This document shows positions 12,347 to 24,476 of a stretch of 64,000 nucleotides of DNA, one piece after another; positions within the stretch are counted from its first letter, which is position 1; each line of letters begins with the position of its first letter. This stretch comes from Cloeon dipterum. Lineage: Eukaryota > Arthropoda > Insecta > Ephemeroptera > Baetidae. A model generated the notes under the pieces. The model ran no database searches. It had not been told where the DNA came from and saw nothing but the letters and a program-made list of their open reading frames with translations. Location: positions 5,580,001-5,644,000 of the forward strand of contig NC_088788.1 of the NCBI RefSeq assembly GCF_949628265.1, written 5' to 3'. The position numbers and the translations under genes were made by a program.

Positions 12347-12511
12347 TATAAAAAAGCGGTGGACTGATTAGTGGGTATCACTTCAACACCTGCGGGAGAG
12401 GGAAGCACTCGCGATCGAGACGAACAGACGGAGGCAACGCGAACACCTTGCGGGTCATATTATTTTGATTTCAATCCTGACGGGAGAGAAAAAACCTGAA
12501 CTTTGATCCGT
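12347..12511 (+). promoter_or_regulatory. TATA promoter and untranslated leader exon of GTPase A
   Basis: TATAAAAA at 12347-12354 is followed 31 bases later by an initiator-like TCACTT (12378-12383). The leader ends at 12511 before the donor gtaagt. It contains no ATG-initiated frame, and compared with unit B it has an indel that puts a stop in the otherwise open frame. It should splice to 14021. Confidence 0.6.
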
Positions 12512-14057
12512 GTAAGTAAATTACAGTTTTTCAATTATTTATTCACTCTGTTTATATGTATTATTATATTTCCTAATGTTAGAATTTTCTCGAGTGATTT
12601 CCTGTGACAGAATAATAATTGAAATGAATTAAAATCATTCTCATTATCAATATATTTGATTGACTTAATATTTTATAGCATTGCTAATTTTGTTAGATTA
12701 AAATTATGAAAGCAAAATCTTGAAATATACAGGCGTGAGACTTGAGCAAAAGTCTAGCCCCAGTTTGAATTGCATCAGTACTATTTTAGAAACGTTAAAC
12801 AAAAGATTTTAGTCTAGATTTACACGAATTGTTCGTAACAAACTTTGATAGTTTGCCAAAATTCTTGAAAAATCTGAAAAACTATTTCTTTTGCAATGGC
12901 TTAGAAATTTCTTGGGGCATCTCAGGCATTTTAATTTAGCTTTTAAAATAATGCATAGTCCGATCATTTAACTAGAGAAACTGTAATCTCGAATTGGAGC
13001 CTTAATAAGTACATTCATTTCCCCTGATAGCCGATAAAGTTTAAGTGTTCTTGGTTGTTTCGATATATACATACGTAATGAAAATTTCCTCTTTCTTATC
13101 AGAGTGAGCTCTTATGATGCAAACATATCTGGATGACTTTTTTCTGATTGTTAGCAACAAAATACAGACAGATTTATTTTTATTGTCAAAGAAAAACAAC
13201 GTTGAAAAAATATACTGGATCATATTAAATTAATAAAGGGATTTTTTTTATTTTGTCTTAATGAAAACTAGTTTTCAGCTCTGTTCAAAATATTTTTTGT
13301 TTGAAAATTTCAAAACAACTTTTTTGTTTATTCTTTTAACTAATTATTCCCCAAATTAAAGTGCGGAGTTTTATTTAATGAGATATTAGAGCTGATTTCG
13401 CTTATAAAATAAGTAACTTCACAGTAATAATAAATATCCCTGTGGCATTTCTCTGTTCACTATCACTATCACTAAGGCATGAGAGGAAATGAAATGTCTC
13501 CTTGCATGTGCTGGTGCGTTAATAGTTTTTGCGATGTAGATGTAGAGATTGTAGAGGTGATTGATTATAACGCACGGTCTGGGTTTGTTCTCAGATTCGA
13601 AGGCAGCGGGAGAGGTCCACACAAGCGGACGCACTTGCAAGGCTGCATCTGATTTTGGACCGCCATTGTGTTGGCTATAGTACGTATACTATCGATAATA
13701 TTTTTGCATCAATATTCACTGCGTAGATGCAAAAAATAAAAACAAAATTAAATAAGTTTTATGGTTATTGGAAGAAATACTGTTATATTTGAAATAGTGG
13801 AGTAATGAGCGAAGATTTGGTGCTCCTCGCATAAAACCAAATCTTGCGCGTGGCAAGCAACACACGTGTGCACGTGATTTTTTCCATGAGACGCTTAAGT
13901 AAATCTAATTTCGAGATTAAAAAAATATTATACAAGAAATATTTAATTTTAAATATGAACATACATGAATTCGTCCAATATTCATTAAAAGTGTCCAAAA
14001 ATGCTTTGTTTTTGTTGCAGATTTTTGACTAGGAAAATTTTAGCTGAGCAATACTTT

Positions 14058-14069
14058 ATGGAAAATTAG
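14058..14069 (+). promoter_or_regulatory. Minimal upstream ORF before GTPase A start
   Basis: In exon 14021-14119 an ATG-GAA-AAT-TAG micro-ORF lies 11 bases before the main ATG at 14081. It is conserved at 24454-24465 in copy B. It could lower translation of the main frame; that is inference. Confidence 0.4.
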
Positions 14070-14080
14070 CCCTATCAAAC

Positions 14081-17000
14081 ATGCAAGACGATAAACTCGA
14101 TCTGGATAAGGTTTTAAAAGTAAGATGAAAAAGTATTGTTTATCAAATTCACAATAAAAATTAACCTTCCAGAAAAGCCACAAATTGATACCTGCTGCTT
14201 CAAGAGAAGCAAATGAGATAATCGCACTAATTGGAAACACAGGATGCGGAAAAAGTACCCTGCTCAAGTTTTTAACCAAGGATAAATCACTGAAAATCAT
14301 AAAAAACGCTCAAGAACAATGCATCTATGTAGACTCACAAAAAACCATCGGTGGCGTCGGGTCTGAGAGCTTTGAATCGAAAACTCTTCTGCCCAACGTT
14401 GTTAAAGATGAAGAAAGTGGATGCACGATCGTCGACTGCGCCGGCTTCAATGATACTAGGAGCAGCGAAATGGACTTTATTGCCTCCTTCATGAATAACG
14501 AGTATCTAAAGATGGCCAAGAGGATCAAAATCGTCATCGTCGAGAATGGCGTGAATTTCGACCTGAACTTGAACAGGGACGCGTTCGTGAAAAACCTGAT
14601 GCAAATTTCTCTGCTTCTCAAATTCAATTTCTCACTCTTAAAATCTTCCATTTGCATCATTGCAAATAAGGTGGATTCCAAGTTTTCGGATGAAAAACAA
14701 ATAGAATTTATTCAAAAATTCTTGGAGGAACTGAAGAATTTCATCACCAAAAAGTGTGGCAAAGATGCCGACTTTGAGGACGACAACTGCCAGAGAGCTT
14801 TGCAAATCCTCAGTTACTTGCAGGACGGTTGCATTGGTATCCTTCGGAGGCCATCAGAAGTCACAGATGACCCGTTGGAATTGGACGATTTGAAACAAAA
14901 CCACATCGACCTGAGGAAACTCATTTTTGAAAAATTGCAGTATGCTGACAATGCTTGTGACAAATTCAATATCACCGTGGCTCCAACGACGCGTATTTGG
15001 ATAAACAGGTCGCTGATTGATGATTCATATGTCGCGTTAAAATCGTCACTGAAACCTATTGTCGAAGGTTTGAAAAACACCGTTAATGAAAAACTGCACA
15101 ACGTAAGTGGAGAACTGAAGGAGAAAATATCAAGCGTGATATCAGTCGGAAGAGAGATCCTCGAAAAGCTTGAAAATATCAAGTCTGAAGAAGACGTCAT
15201 TTCTTTGAGCCGCACTTACTCTCAACCGGAGGAAGCCGAAGAGCTCAATTTTTGTTTGAGGAAATTGAAATTCATCTACGGAGTGGTTGGCAATGAAGAA
15301 AATGAGATAAAAGAATTCATTGTGGGATTAATAGACCACCGCAAAATCTTGATTGAGGAAACCGCTAACATCGTGGAATTCTATGAGATGATGACTGACT
15401 TTGTTAAAGAAACTAGTCGGTATGACGTTCTTTTGAAAAAAGACGAAATCCTGGATCGCATCAATTCCATGAGTGAAACCAATTTCCAAACGGAACTTTT
15501 GTCTCTTTCTGCTGGGGCCATTAACCTAAACGAGAAAACTGCAAACCGAGTGCTAAACATGAAGAAGATCAGTCGCGCTCATTTGGATAGTTTCAAATGC
15601 TATTTGAGAAACAGTTTAATTGATAATTTTTCCATCTCCCTACAAAACAGCTGTTGCATCATCCGTGGTAAATATATCATTCTAAGCCAGCAGCAGGAAT
15701 ACCTGCAGAAGAATCGTCAACAGACACGCCAAATCGTGATGGAAGCCACTCAAGTTTTCTTTATTGACTGTGACCTAACTTTGGAAAATACACATCTGAT
15801 TTTGGTAGCACCACTGATTGAAATCGTCAAAGAGAAAAGGGTGATCAAGTTCTTAGGAGAAAGCGGCGCTCAGCATGAAGAAATGAAAGCTAGACCATCA
15901 AAAAATGACACCCCAGGAGCTAATGGTCTCCATGGAAATCCAGGATTCAGTTCTGGAAATTTCAAATTGATTGCTCTGGATGTACGCAATCCCGAACTCC
16001 TGGAAATTCTCTCGCAAGGAGGCGACGGCAGTGACGGCCAGGATGGAGGAGATGGCTATAGCATTTCAAGCGCTATTCCCGTTTTGAAAAGATACCAAGT
16101 AGAGGCGAAAACCTTTAAGATGGATGAATATCTTAGGTGGGTCTACTTAATACTAAGTAAATCTATATTTTTGATTGCCCTAGAAAAAGAAATAAAAATT
16201 TCCATTGCACAAATTCAAAACTAGTGCAGTTTGAAAATATAGAGTTATTCTGTAAAATTCAAACGGAGTTTAAAATTTAATGATCATCAGACGGTGAGAA
16301 TGAATTCAACATATAGACGCCCTTTAATATGAGCCATTTATTTCTGAAAACTATACTTACATTCTAAAAATAAATAAGCAGCAATTAATATATAGCACAA
16401 TATTTTAAATGCATAATTCATTTAGAAAATGTATATATAAATAAGCCTTAATAAAAACTTTGGCAGGAGCGGCGGAAGCTTAAAGAAAAATTCCACGTAG
16501 CGGCAAATTTAAACACAGATTGTCAAAAAAATTTTTTAACTTTAATATTTCAGGAAAATCCGGGCGGATTACCACGACGTTGAAATTGAAGGTGCTACAA
16601 AGTCAACGTATAAGGCAGGCAAAGAGCTTCCAGTTTTTGACATACGCCTCGAAAATCACCCCGAACTTGAAAAGGAGCCCTCAGATGGCGGACGAGGTGG
16701 TGATGCTGGACCTTCAGCCGCGGCTGGAGATGTGGAGGTGTGGGTAAAAAACACATCAGCCAAAAATCAAGTGGCTATATTTCGCCAAGACGGAAAAAAT
16801 GGAAATGCTGGGAAGGGAGGTGTAGGCGGAGAAGCAAGAGGAATGTTTCGATTATTTAAATGCACAATCGTCCCTTGCTCGACGACAAAGCAGGAAGAGG
16901 AAGCGGATCCAGAAGCTGTAAATAATGCATTGAACACCATATCTCAAGTAGCCGGGACCGCCCTCGCAGTAACTCTACCGACGTACAAATTGGCAGCAAT

Positions 17001-17295
17001 TGCAGCAGGGACTCTAGTTTCTTCATTTTTTACCTTATCTAAGTCTAAGACTTTCTTATGGAAAGTACTAATATTAAACGAAGGGGAATCAGGAAAATGC
17101 AGCTGTGTGCTACCCAATTCCTACGATGGGACAGAAGGGCATCCCGCCCCTGGTAATTCAGAACAACGATTCAAGTTCATGGACCGACTCCTCGACGCTG
17201 AAGATATCAAGCGAGATTTTGCTGCCTTTTCCACAGAAAATGGTAATGACAACGAGGAAGATTGTCAGCAGCTAATACAATCCTGGAATTCTTAA
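14081..17295 (+). CDS. Large P-loop GTPase with collagen-like stretch and hydrophobic tail, copy A
   Basis: Coding exons 14081-14119, 14173-16136 and 16554-17295 join in phase to 914 residues. The G1 motif GNTGCGKST is at residues 34-42, G3 DCAGF at 101-105 and G4 NKVD at 178-181. A Lys/Glu-rich helical middle follows. Next come a Gly-rich, collagen-like stretch near residues 605-655 (GxxG repeats such as GSDGQDGGDG), a second Gly-rich block in the last exon (GGRGGDAG, GKGGVGGEARG), a hydrophobic segment (KLAAIAAGTLVSSFF) and a conserved acidic end. It is not a classical GIMAP or IRG by motif; I recognise only a G-domain NTPase. The untranslated leader is 12378-12511 and exon 14021 carries the start. 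No signal peptide, so it is probably cytosolic or membrane-associated through the tail. Confidence 0.85.
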
Positions 17296-17785
17296 ATTTT
17301 CAAATTTTACCCTTATTAAATATCAACTATATCAGAGCTATAACGAAGATAACGTAATTGTTTATGATTATATTGTAGATTTAGTATTAATTTTACTGCA
17401 CTTTAAACATGGCTTAGTTGTAATTTATAATTTTCACAATAATTAATGTTGAATATTTTAAAACGACTATATAATAATAGTAATTCTTACTTTGCAAAAT
17501 TAATTTGATTAACCTGCCAGTATACCAATTATTATCAATGCAGCTTTGAGCTTTGTGCATAGGCAAGTTTTTGAGGCCACAAAGTTACAACATTTTGCAG
17601 TAACTGAACTTTGCGGCTGTTTAATTAGATTTATTACAAGAGTATTTAAAATTTTCGAATAAAAACAATCTATTATAGAAAAAACTGGACAGTATTTTGG
17701 TGATGGGAATGAATGAATAAATGGAATTCTAATAAAATAATTTAGCTGATACATACGAATTTTCATTTATAAACTAAATCACTCC
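17296..17785. other. Spacer between GTPase A and protease pseudogene 2
   Basis: The sequence is closely related to 32225-32735 ('cgaagataacgtaattgttt' shared), the same interval in unit 3. No gene seen. Confidence 0.5.
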
Positions 17786-18807
17786 AGTCTAATTGTGTCG
17801 ATGATCCAGTCGAGGTAGCAAGACAAGTCGGAAAAGACGCTGGGAACGTCCGAGGTGCCGCACTCAACCGCTCCGAAACTGACCACTCCGACGAGCGACG
17901 TCATGTTCAATTGCGTCTGCCAGTTAGAAATCAAAAATTAAAAAAACTTATTTTATTATTATTAAATTAAATCAGACCTGCAGGAGAAGTGGTCCGCCGC
18001 TGTCACCCCCATGCAAGCGCTTCCGTTCCTCGATCCGGCGCATTTCTGGCAGGTGTCCCGCACCATCACTCTGTGCTCATCTCTGCAAATATGCCGAGGC
18101 ACCCGTTTCACTGGCACCTGCCTCAGCTCGTTGCTCTTTGGACCCTCTGAAACCACAATTTTTTTTTCAATTTACACCAATTTAACAATTGAAAAGTGAC
18201 ATTTTCTCGATTTTATTTGAAATTAAATTTCTAATTATTTTTATTTTGTGATTTTTGAGAAATTATCTGAACAGGTACGTCAACCAAATTTACTAAAAAT
18301 TTTACAATGAAATGATATTCCTTTTGGCAATTAAATCTATGCAATAACATTATTGAATATTTGAATGATCTCACTTCAAAACTGAATAATTGAAGCAAGT
18401 CATGTAACACATTCTACGTCGCCTGTTAAATTCAAAAGTTTTTTCAAATCCTTACGCTCCATTTCTGTCATGCCGCATCCGGCCACCTTGACGGTGCCCT
18501 GCTGCTCCTGCTCGGTGCCGAGACTCTGCAGTCCGCGCAAGCAGATGGGTCTCACGAACATGGAGGATTTCACCTTTTCCTTCAGCCTGATCAGGGCCAC
18601 GTCGTTGGGAAACCCTTCCACGAAGTCGTACTTGTACTCCGGGTGCACGATCACCTCTTCCACGTCCACATCCAATGGTTCGGCGGCGCATTTCGGTCTC
18701 AGGGGGCCATAAATTGAGTTTATTATGTCCTGATCTTCGTCGTCTGGTGCGGCCACTTCGTCGCAGTTGCTCGACAGGTTCAACTCACCTAGACGCGCAC
18801 TCACCCT
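17786..18807 (-). pseudogene. CLIP/S1 serine protease pseudogene 2 (exons 4-6 only)
   Basis: Exon equivalents 18807-18465, 18146-17979 and about 17922-17786 are very similar to the intact gene. Exon 5 has two extra bases (a run of five C on the + strand near 18004-18009 where the other copies have three), shifting the frame just before the catalytic serine, so GDSGGP is lost. In exon 4 the conserved GWG reads GCG. Exons 1-3, including the catalytic His, are missing. Its high similarity to the intact copy indicates a young duplicate. Confidence 0.88.
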
Positions 18808-18892
18808 TAAATTTAATCCAAAGTGTTAAAAAGAAAATCCGCAATTTTGGTTAAAAATCTGTTTATTTATTGAATGAGGGAAAAAGAAGATC

Positions 18893-20668
18893 AAGTTTAT
18901 GCAGTCGCGTGTCATAATGTAAAACCAAAACAATTTTTAAAGGGGGATGCAAACTAATCATAATTTCTGATGTGATTCTTTATAAGCATACATTTTTAAA
19001 AGATAAAGATAATGAATTAGCACTTCGTAGTTTTTAAAGTAATTACTTAAAGTATTGAAGAGAATATTATCTTTGGCCCGCTACTGATCCTAGAGGCGCC
19101 ATGACCAGACGCCCGGGAGGAGGCTACATTTGGGCTGCTTCTCAGAAGGTTTTCGCAACCTCTATGAGCGCCAGGCAGTCCGTAATGCGAAATAAACAAC
19201 ATTCCCAACTTAACAGTTTTCCTAATTGTGGCTGAAATAATTTCAGTGATGCTTAAATATGAAAAAAGGTAAAAATACGGAATTTCCAGGCTTGATCGTC
19301 ACGTGTGTGCAAAAAACGCTTTTGTTCCAAGGCCCGCGCGGATTGAAAATGTCACGTGTAGGTGCAATATTATCAGTAAAACTTTAATTATCACTTTTCC
19401 TGTCTTTGAGATAAAATTTGGGAGCGCGATATGTTACACATTCACAGGAAATCCGTAGAGAAAGTATAAAAGTGGCAAACATTAAATAAATAATAAATGT
19501 ATTAATGTGTGAGCAGATATACGCGAATTTTAACAGGTCGTTTGGATGGGATTTTTTGGCGTTTAAATTTTTAGGTGACGGTTATGTTTCATATAGTTGC
19601 TTAAAGTACTCGTTATTAGATGGTGAAATTTCGGGTTTGAAGCCACTAGAAAAACCTAATTAATAATTGTCGTTCCCAATTTTTCCGTTAACCAGAAAAT
19701 CCCCGAATACCTCGAATTCTATGAATGAAATGTGGACAGCAACTCTTGACCGAGTTTAGGTATCACGTACCTTCAAATTGAAATTTAAAAACCGGCTCGT
19801 GGCCACTCGACCGCGCATTCCCTTTGTGCAGCGAGTTCGCCACTCGATCCGTTCGTCAATATGTATTTTTTCGCATTTGCTTAGATACAAAAAGAGGGCC
19901 TAGGGTTGATCTAGGAAGGTCATAATTGACCTTCAGGTTCTGCCACTGACGTGACCCTGAGATAAAATTTTTGTAAATTTCCGATTTCATCGAACTTGGT
20001 GTCTTTCACAGGGATTCTCGCCAATGCAAAGCTCAAATGTAACGGCAAAAATGCCGAATGACAAACCACGTTGGTCTTGAAATAATTTTGGTGACCATTA
20101 ATCATGACATGATATTAAAAAACGGTCAAAATTTGAAATCTTTAATTTAAGAAAATATCCTTATGTTTTGATTTTTTCAGCACATGAAATTTAGATTGAG
20201 AGTGTAATAAAGAACGATTTTATTCTTACATTGGACACAAAGGTGCTAGTAAATTAACAATATAAAGGTTTTTCATATTTGTTGAGAAAAAGAATGTTTG
20301 ATAAATATAATGTAATACGCAAAGTGTTGCAATCAAAGCTAGATCGAGTTAGACTTTTTCTTGATAAGTCGGAGATAAGGTTTCGTCTGTCGTCAAATTG
20401 GTTCGATCAAAGATCATAACTGAAAGAATAACAATTACTAAGTCACTAAAAGATTTAACAAATAAATTTGTTAATGCATATCTTCATATATCGAACGGGT
20501 AAAAATTACGATTCATGGAATTTTAAATTCATTTATTTCAGCTGTCAATGAAAGAGTTGAATAAATTGAAAAGGTTGATTAAGTTGTAAGTTAAATGTAG
20601 ATTGATGGTTAATTGAAAAAGATAATCACTGGTAGTTTTTAGTTAAATTAAACAGTTTCATCACAAAA
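18893..20668. repeat. Duplicated spacer block, copy 2
   Basis: Near-identical partner of 9835-11590. It ends abruptly at 'tcacaaaat', where the GC-rich insertion begins. No supported gene. Confidence 0.8.
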
Positions 20669-20669
20669 T

Positions 20670-21969
20670 TGTAGCGACTACCTTACCCCCCCACTAGCAC
20701 CTGTATAAGGCAACCCCTCTGTGCGCTAGCGAGCGGGGAGGAGGTCATTGTAAACTAGGCCGTCGCAAGCGGCGGTCGTCGTATCTGATAATAAAGAATG
20801 CTCAAGTGTTCAAATTATAAGGGAGTCGTATAATTGTTTGAGACCGTCCTGAATAATAGTAAGTTTGGCTTAAAGCAATTCATTTATTACGTAATCATCC
20901 GCATTTGAGCACTGTCCGTCTGACAGTGACGGAGTTCGAGGACACCGCCTGTCGACTGTTGCAAGAAAAAGGAAAGAGCAAAAATTTACGGACTGCTAGA
21001 AATCTGAAAACAATCCCAAAATCTCGGCGCTCCTGCTCCGCTTCCTCTCTCGCTAGTGGGTTCTCCGAATTGCCAAAGGGAAAAATCCTAACAACGTCCG
21101 AGCTTAAATTCCTTAGACGATCTCGATCAAATGCTGGGCAAATAAATCAAACCCCACAATTAACCAAAGAACAATTTATTACACTTAACAAGCGCCTTCA
21201 AGGGAAAATTACACAAGAATCAAATCACACCAATTTACACGTCTTGCCAAAATACCACGGAACCGCGCCGCTCCGCCAACGCCCCAACTCCGGCACGTAC
21301 TGGCAGCAGCCTGACCACCAATTCGCGGAATCCCCTGAAAGGAAATCCTAAATGACTGGCCCTTTGACAACTGCCAAACCAAATACCTAGAGACTCCTAG
21401 CGTGGCCCTGCGACGGAATGTCCTCGGCGTGCCCACGAGCCCTCCAAAAGTAGACTCCTACCTTGTCTTATTCTCGCTGTCCGAATCCGGCCTGCCCTCA
21501 CAAACACAGAATCAGTTCAGGGAATTAACGTGGCACCAGAGATCTTACTTATCTGACTCGTGGACTGCGCTTCTCCTCGTTCCGTCCTTGTTCGCGGCTT
21601 TTATACCGTGGCCCCTTCCGGCTAAGATTGGCTCCTCCTCATCTCACGTACTTCACCCCTTCCGGCACTCGCCTTGGTCATAAGGGTAGCTCCTCTCACC
21701 CCTATAGCAATACAGAGTTAGCCCCCCCTTATACCCTCGCCCCCCAGTATCGACGCTCTCGCAGGCCTCCTTCTAAAATACCGGCTCCTCTCTCTCTGAC
21801 AAGCCTCTCCTTCCAGCGCCCGCGCCCTTGTTCCTCATCACGACCACGAGATCGACCAAGGCGATTGCCCGGCTCTGGGTGCCGATGACCGGCCGAAAGA
21901 GTCCGAATTCAGTTTAATCGCGGGAACTCCCACGAGAGAGTTCCCGCAGCCCAAAGCAGAACAGGCTAG
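20670..21969 (+). mobile_element. GC-rich, LTR-retroelement-like insertion (fragment)
   Basis: This 1.3 kb block interrupts the duplicated spacer and replaces about 300 bases present in unit 1 (11591-11892). Its base composition is far richer in GC than its surroundings. It begins TGTAGCGACTACC and has a TATA-like tataagg (about 20704) and an AATAAA (about 20793), as an LTR would. An open frame of about 148 codons runs from about 20905 to 21351 (basic, Ser-rich, possibly the start of a gag). Near the end is a perfect 10 bp inverted repeat (21920-21929 and 21938-21947). I find no second LTR, reverse transcriptase or clear target-site duplication, so the class is uncertain. Confidence 0.4.
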
Positions 21970-23855
21970 AAATGGCCCTGAGGGTCAGATTGCGAAAAAT
22001 ATCCAAATTTTTCAAGTTTGGTGTCGTTTTTAAACTGAGTTTTGAGCCACCAGAGTTCAAATTTTGCTATGAATATTTCTCATTGCTTAAGCAAATTTTG
22101 TTTTTGGAAATTTTGCATGCCAAACATAACGATTTAGATGGTTTTTGTCGGTTTTAGACGTTCTTTTCATATTTAGACGGTTTCAGACGGTTTAAAGTGT
22201 GGTTATAAGAGCTTGAAATTGCATGATTCGTGCTCATTTAGCGATGATCCGAAGCTTAGAAAAAATGGTCAATCGTCTAAAATTCACAGCCCTAGATATA
22301 AACCTCGTTTTCGGGCCCCATGCCAGCAGAGAGCAATGCGGAAAAAAGAGGGCGATTTCATGCAATGAGAAATGGCGTGTGATAAAAAGTCTAATTTGAA
22401 TCTCTTTACTTTTAATCTTTTTCTCTGAAAGAAAGTCTAAAGGTCATGCTGTACTATAAAAAAGCGGTGGACTGATTAGTGGGTATCACTTCAACACCTG
22501 CGGGAGAGGGAAGCACTCGCGATCGAGACGAACAGACGGAGGCAACGCGAACACCTTGCGGGTCATATTATTTTGATTTCAATCCTGACGGGAGAGAAGA
22601 AAACCTGAACTTTGATCCGAGTAAGCAAATTACAGTTTTTCAATTATTTATTCACTCTGTATATTATGTATACATTAATATTTCCTAATGTTAGAATTTT
22701 CTCGAGTGATTTCCTGTGGCAGAATAATAATTGAAATGAATTAAAATGATTCTCATCATCAATATATTTGATTAACTTAATATTTTCTAGCGCTGCACTG
22801 TAAAATTTTGTTAGATTAAAATTATGAAAGCAAAATCTTGAAATATACATAGGCGTGAGACTTGAGCAAAAGTCTAGCCCCAGTTTGAATTGCATCAGTA
22901 CTATTTTAGAAACCTTAAACAAAAGATTTTAGTCCAGATTTACACGAATTGTTCGTAACGATATTTGATCTTTGATAGTTTGCCAAAATTCGTTAAAAAT
23001 CTGAAAAAATATGACTTTTGCAATGGCTCAGAAATTTCTTGGGGCATCTCAGGCATTTTAATTTAGCTTTTAAAATAATGCATAGTCCGATCATTTAAAT
23101 AGCAAAACTGTAATCTCCAATTGGAGCCATAATAAGTACATTAATTTCCCCTGATAGCCGAAAAAGTCTAAGTGTTCTTGGTTGTTTCGATATTACGTAA
23201 TGAAAATTTCCTCTTTCTTATTAGAGTGAGCTCTTATGATGCAACTATATCATGGATGACTTTTTTCTGATTGTTAGCAACAAAATACAGACAGATTTAT
23301 TTTTATTGTCAAACGTTTTAATAAAAAACAACCTTGAAAAAATATACTAGTTCATATTAAATAAATAAAGAGATTTTTTAAATTTTATCTTAATGAAAAA
23401 CTAGTTACCAGCTCTGTTGAAAATATTTTTGTTTGAAATTTTAAAAACAACTTTTTCGTTTATTCTTTTAACTAATTATTCCCCAAATTAAACCGCGGAG
23501 TTTTATTTAATGAGATATTAGAGCTGATTCGATTTAGAGCTGAAGTAAGTTCACAGAAATAATAATTATCCCTGTGGCATTTCTCTGTTCACTATCACTA
23601 AGGCATGAGAGGAAATGAAAAGTGGTCTTGCATGTGGTGCGTTAATAGTCGAAGCGATGTAGAGATTGTAGAGGTGATTGATTGTAACGCACGGTCTGGG
23701 TTTGTTCTCAGATTCGCAGGCAGCGGGAGTAGTCCACACAAGCGGACGCTCTTGCGAGGCTGCATCTGATTTTGGACCGCCATTGTGTTGGCTATAGTAC
23801 GTATACTATCGATAATAATTTTGGCATCAATATTCGCTGCGTAGATGCAAAAAAA
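21969..23855. repeat. Duplicated GTPase upstream/intron block, unit 2 copy
   Basis: It matches 11893-13733 (GTPase A flank, leader and intron 1) with scattered substitutions and indels. Bases from about 23855 to 24135 have no counterpart in unit A, so intron 1 of B carries roughly 280 extra bases (or A lost them). Confidence 0.75.
22455..22620 (+). promoter_or_regulatory. TATA promoter and untranslated leader exon of GTPase B
   Basis: TATAAAAAA at 22455 is followed by an initiator-like TCACTT about 31 bases downstream. The leader ends at 22620 before gtaagc. The leader frame is open here but has no ATG and is broken in unit A, so it is called 5' UTR. Confidence 0.6.
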
Positions 23856-24476
23856 ATCGGGTGGTCTCTTTCTCTCCACCTTTTTTGAGTGGGGGAGATG
23901 TGAGAAAATTTAGAATTTATCATTTAAGTTCGATTAAAAGACGTGCCTAATATTCATCGAAATGACACGCAGTAGAAGACACTGATTAATTTAACTTTGG
24001 TCGAGGTAAATTGCATTCAGTACTTTGTATGTTCGTGACTGATATATTGGCATGAAAATGCCATTTAATTTTGCAACGCATGCACGCAGTCACGAAATTT
24101 GTAATAATTAAATTTAAATTTCAGCGATTATCTTACGCAGTATAATAAATAAGTTTTATGGTTATTGGAAGAAATATTATTATAATTGAAATAGTGGAGT
24201 AATTTTCGAAGATTTGGTGTTCCTCGCATACAACTAAATCTTGCGCGTGTCAAGCAACACACGTGTGCACGTGATTTTTTCCATGAGACGCTTAAGTAAA
24301 TCTAATTTCGAGATTAAAAAAATATGTACAAGAAATATTTAATTTTAAATATAAACATACATGAATTCGTCCAAAATTCATTAAAAGTGTCCAAAAATGC
24401 TTTGTTTTTGTTGCAGATTTTTGACTAGGAAAATTTTAGCTGAGCAATACTTTATGGAAAATTAGCCCTATCAAAG

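Noticed and set aside
22479-22688. Open frame in the GTPase B leader
   Set aside because: No ATG, interrupted by an indel and stop in unit A, diverged in unit 0; treated as 5' UTR.
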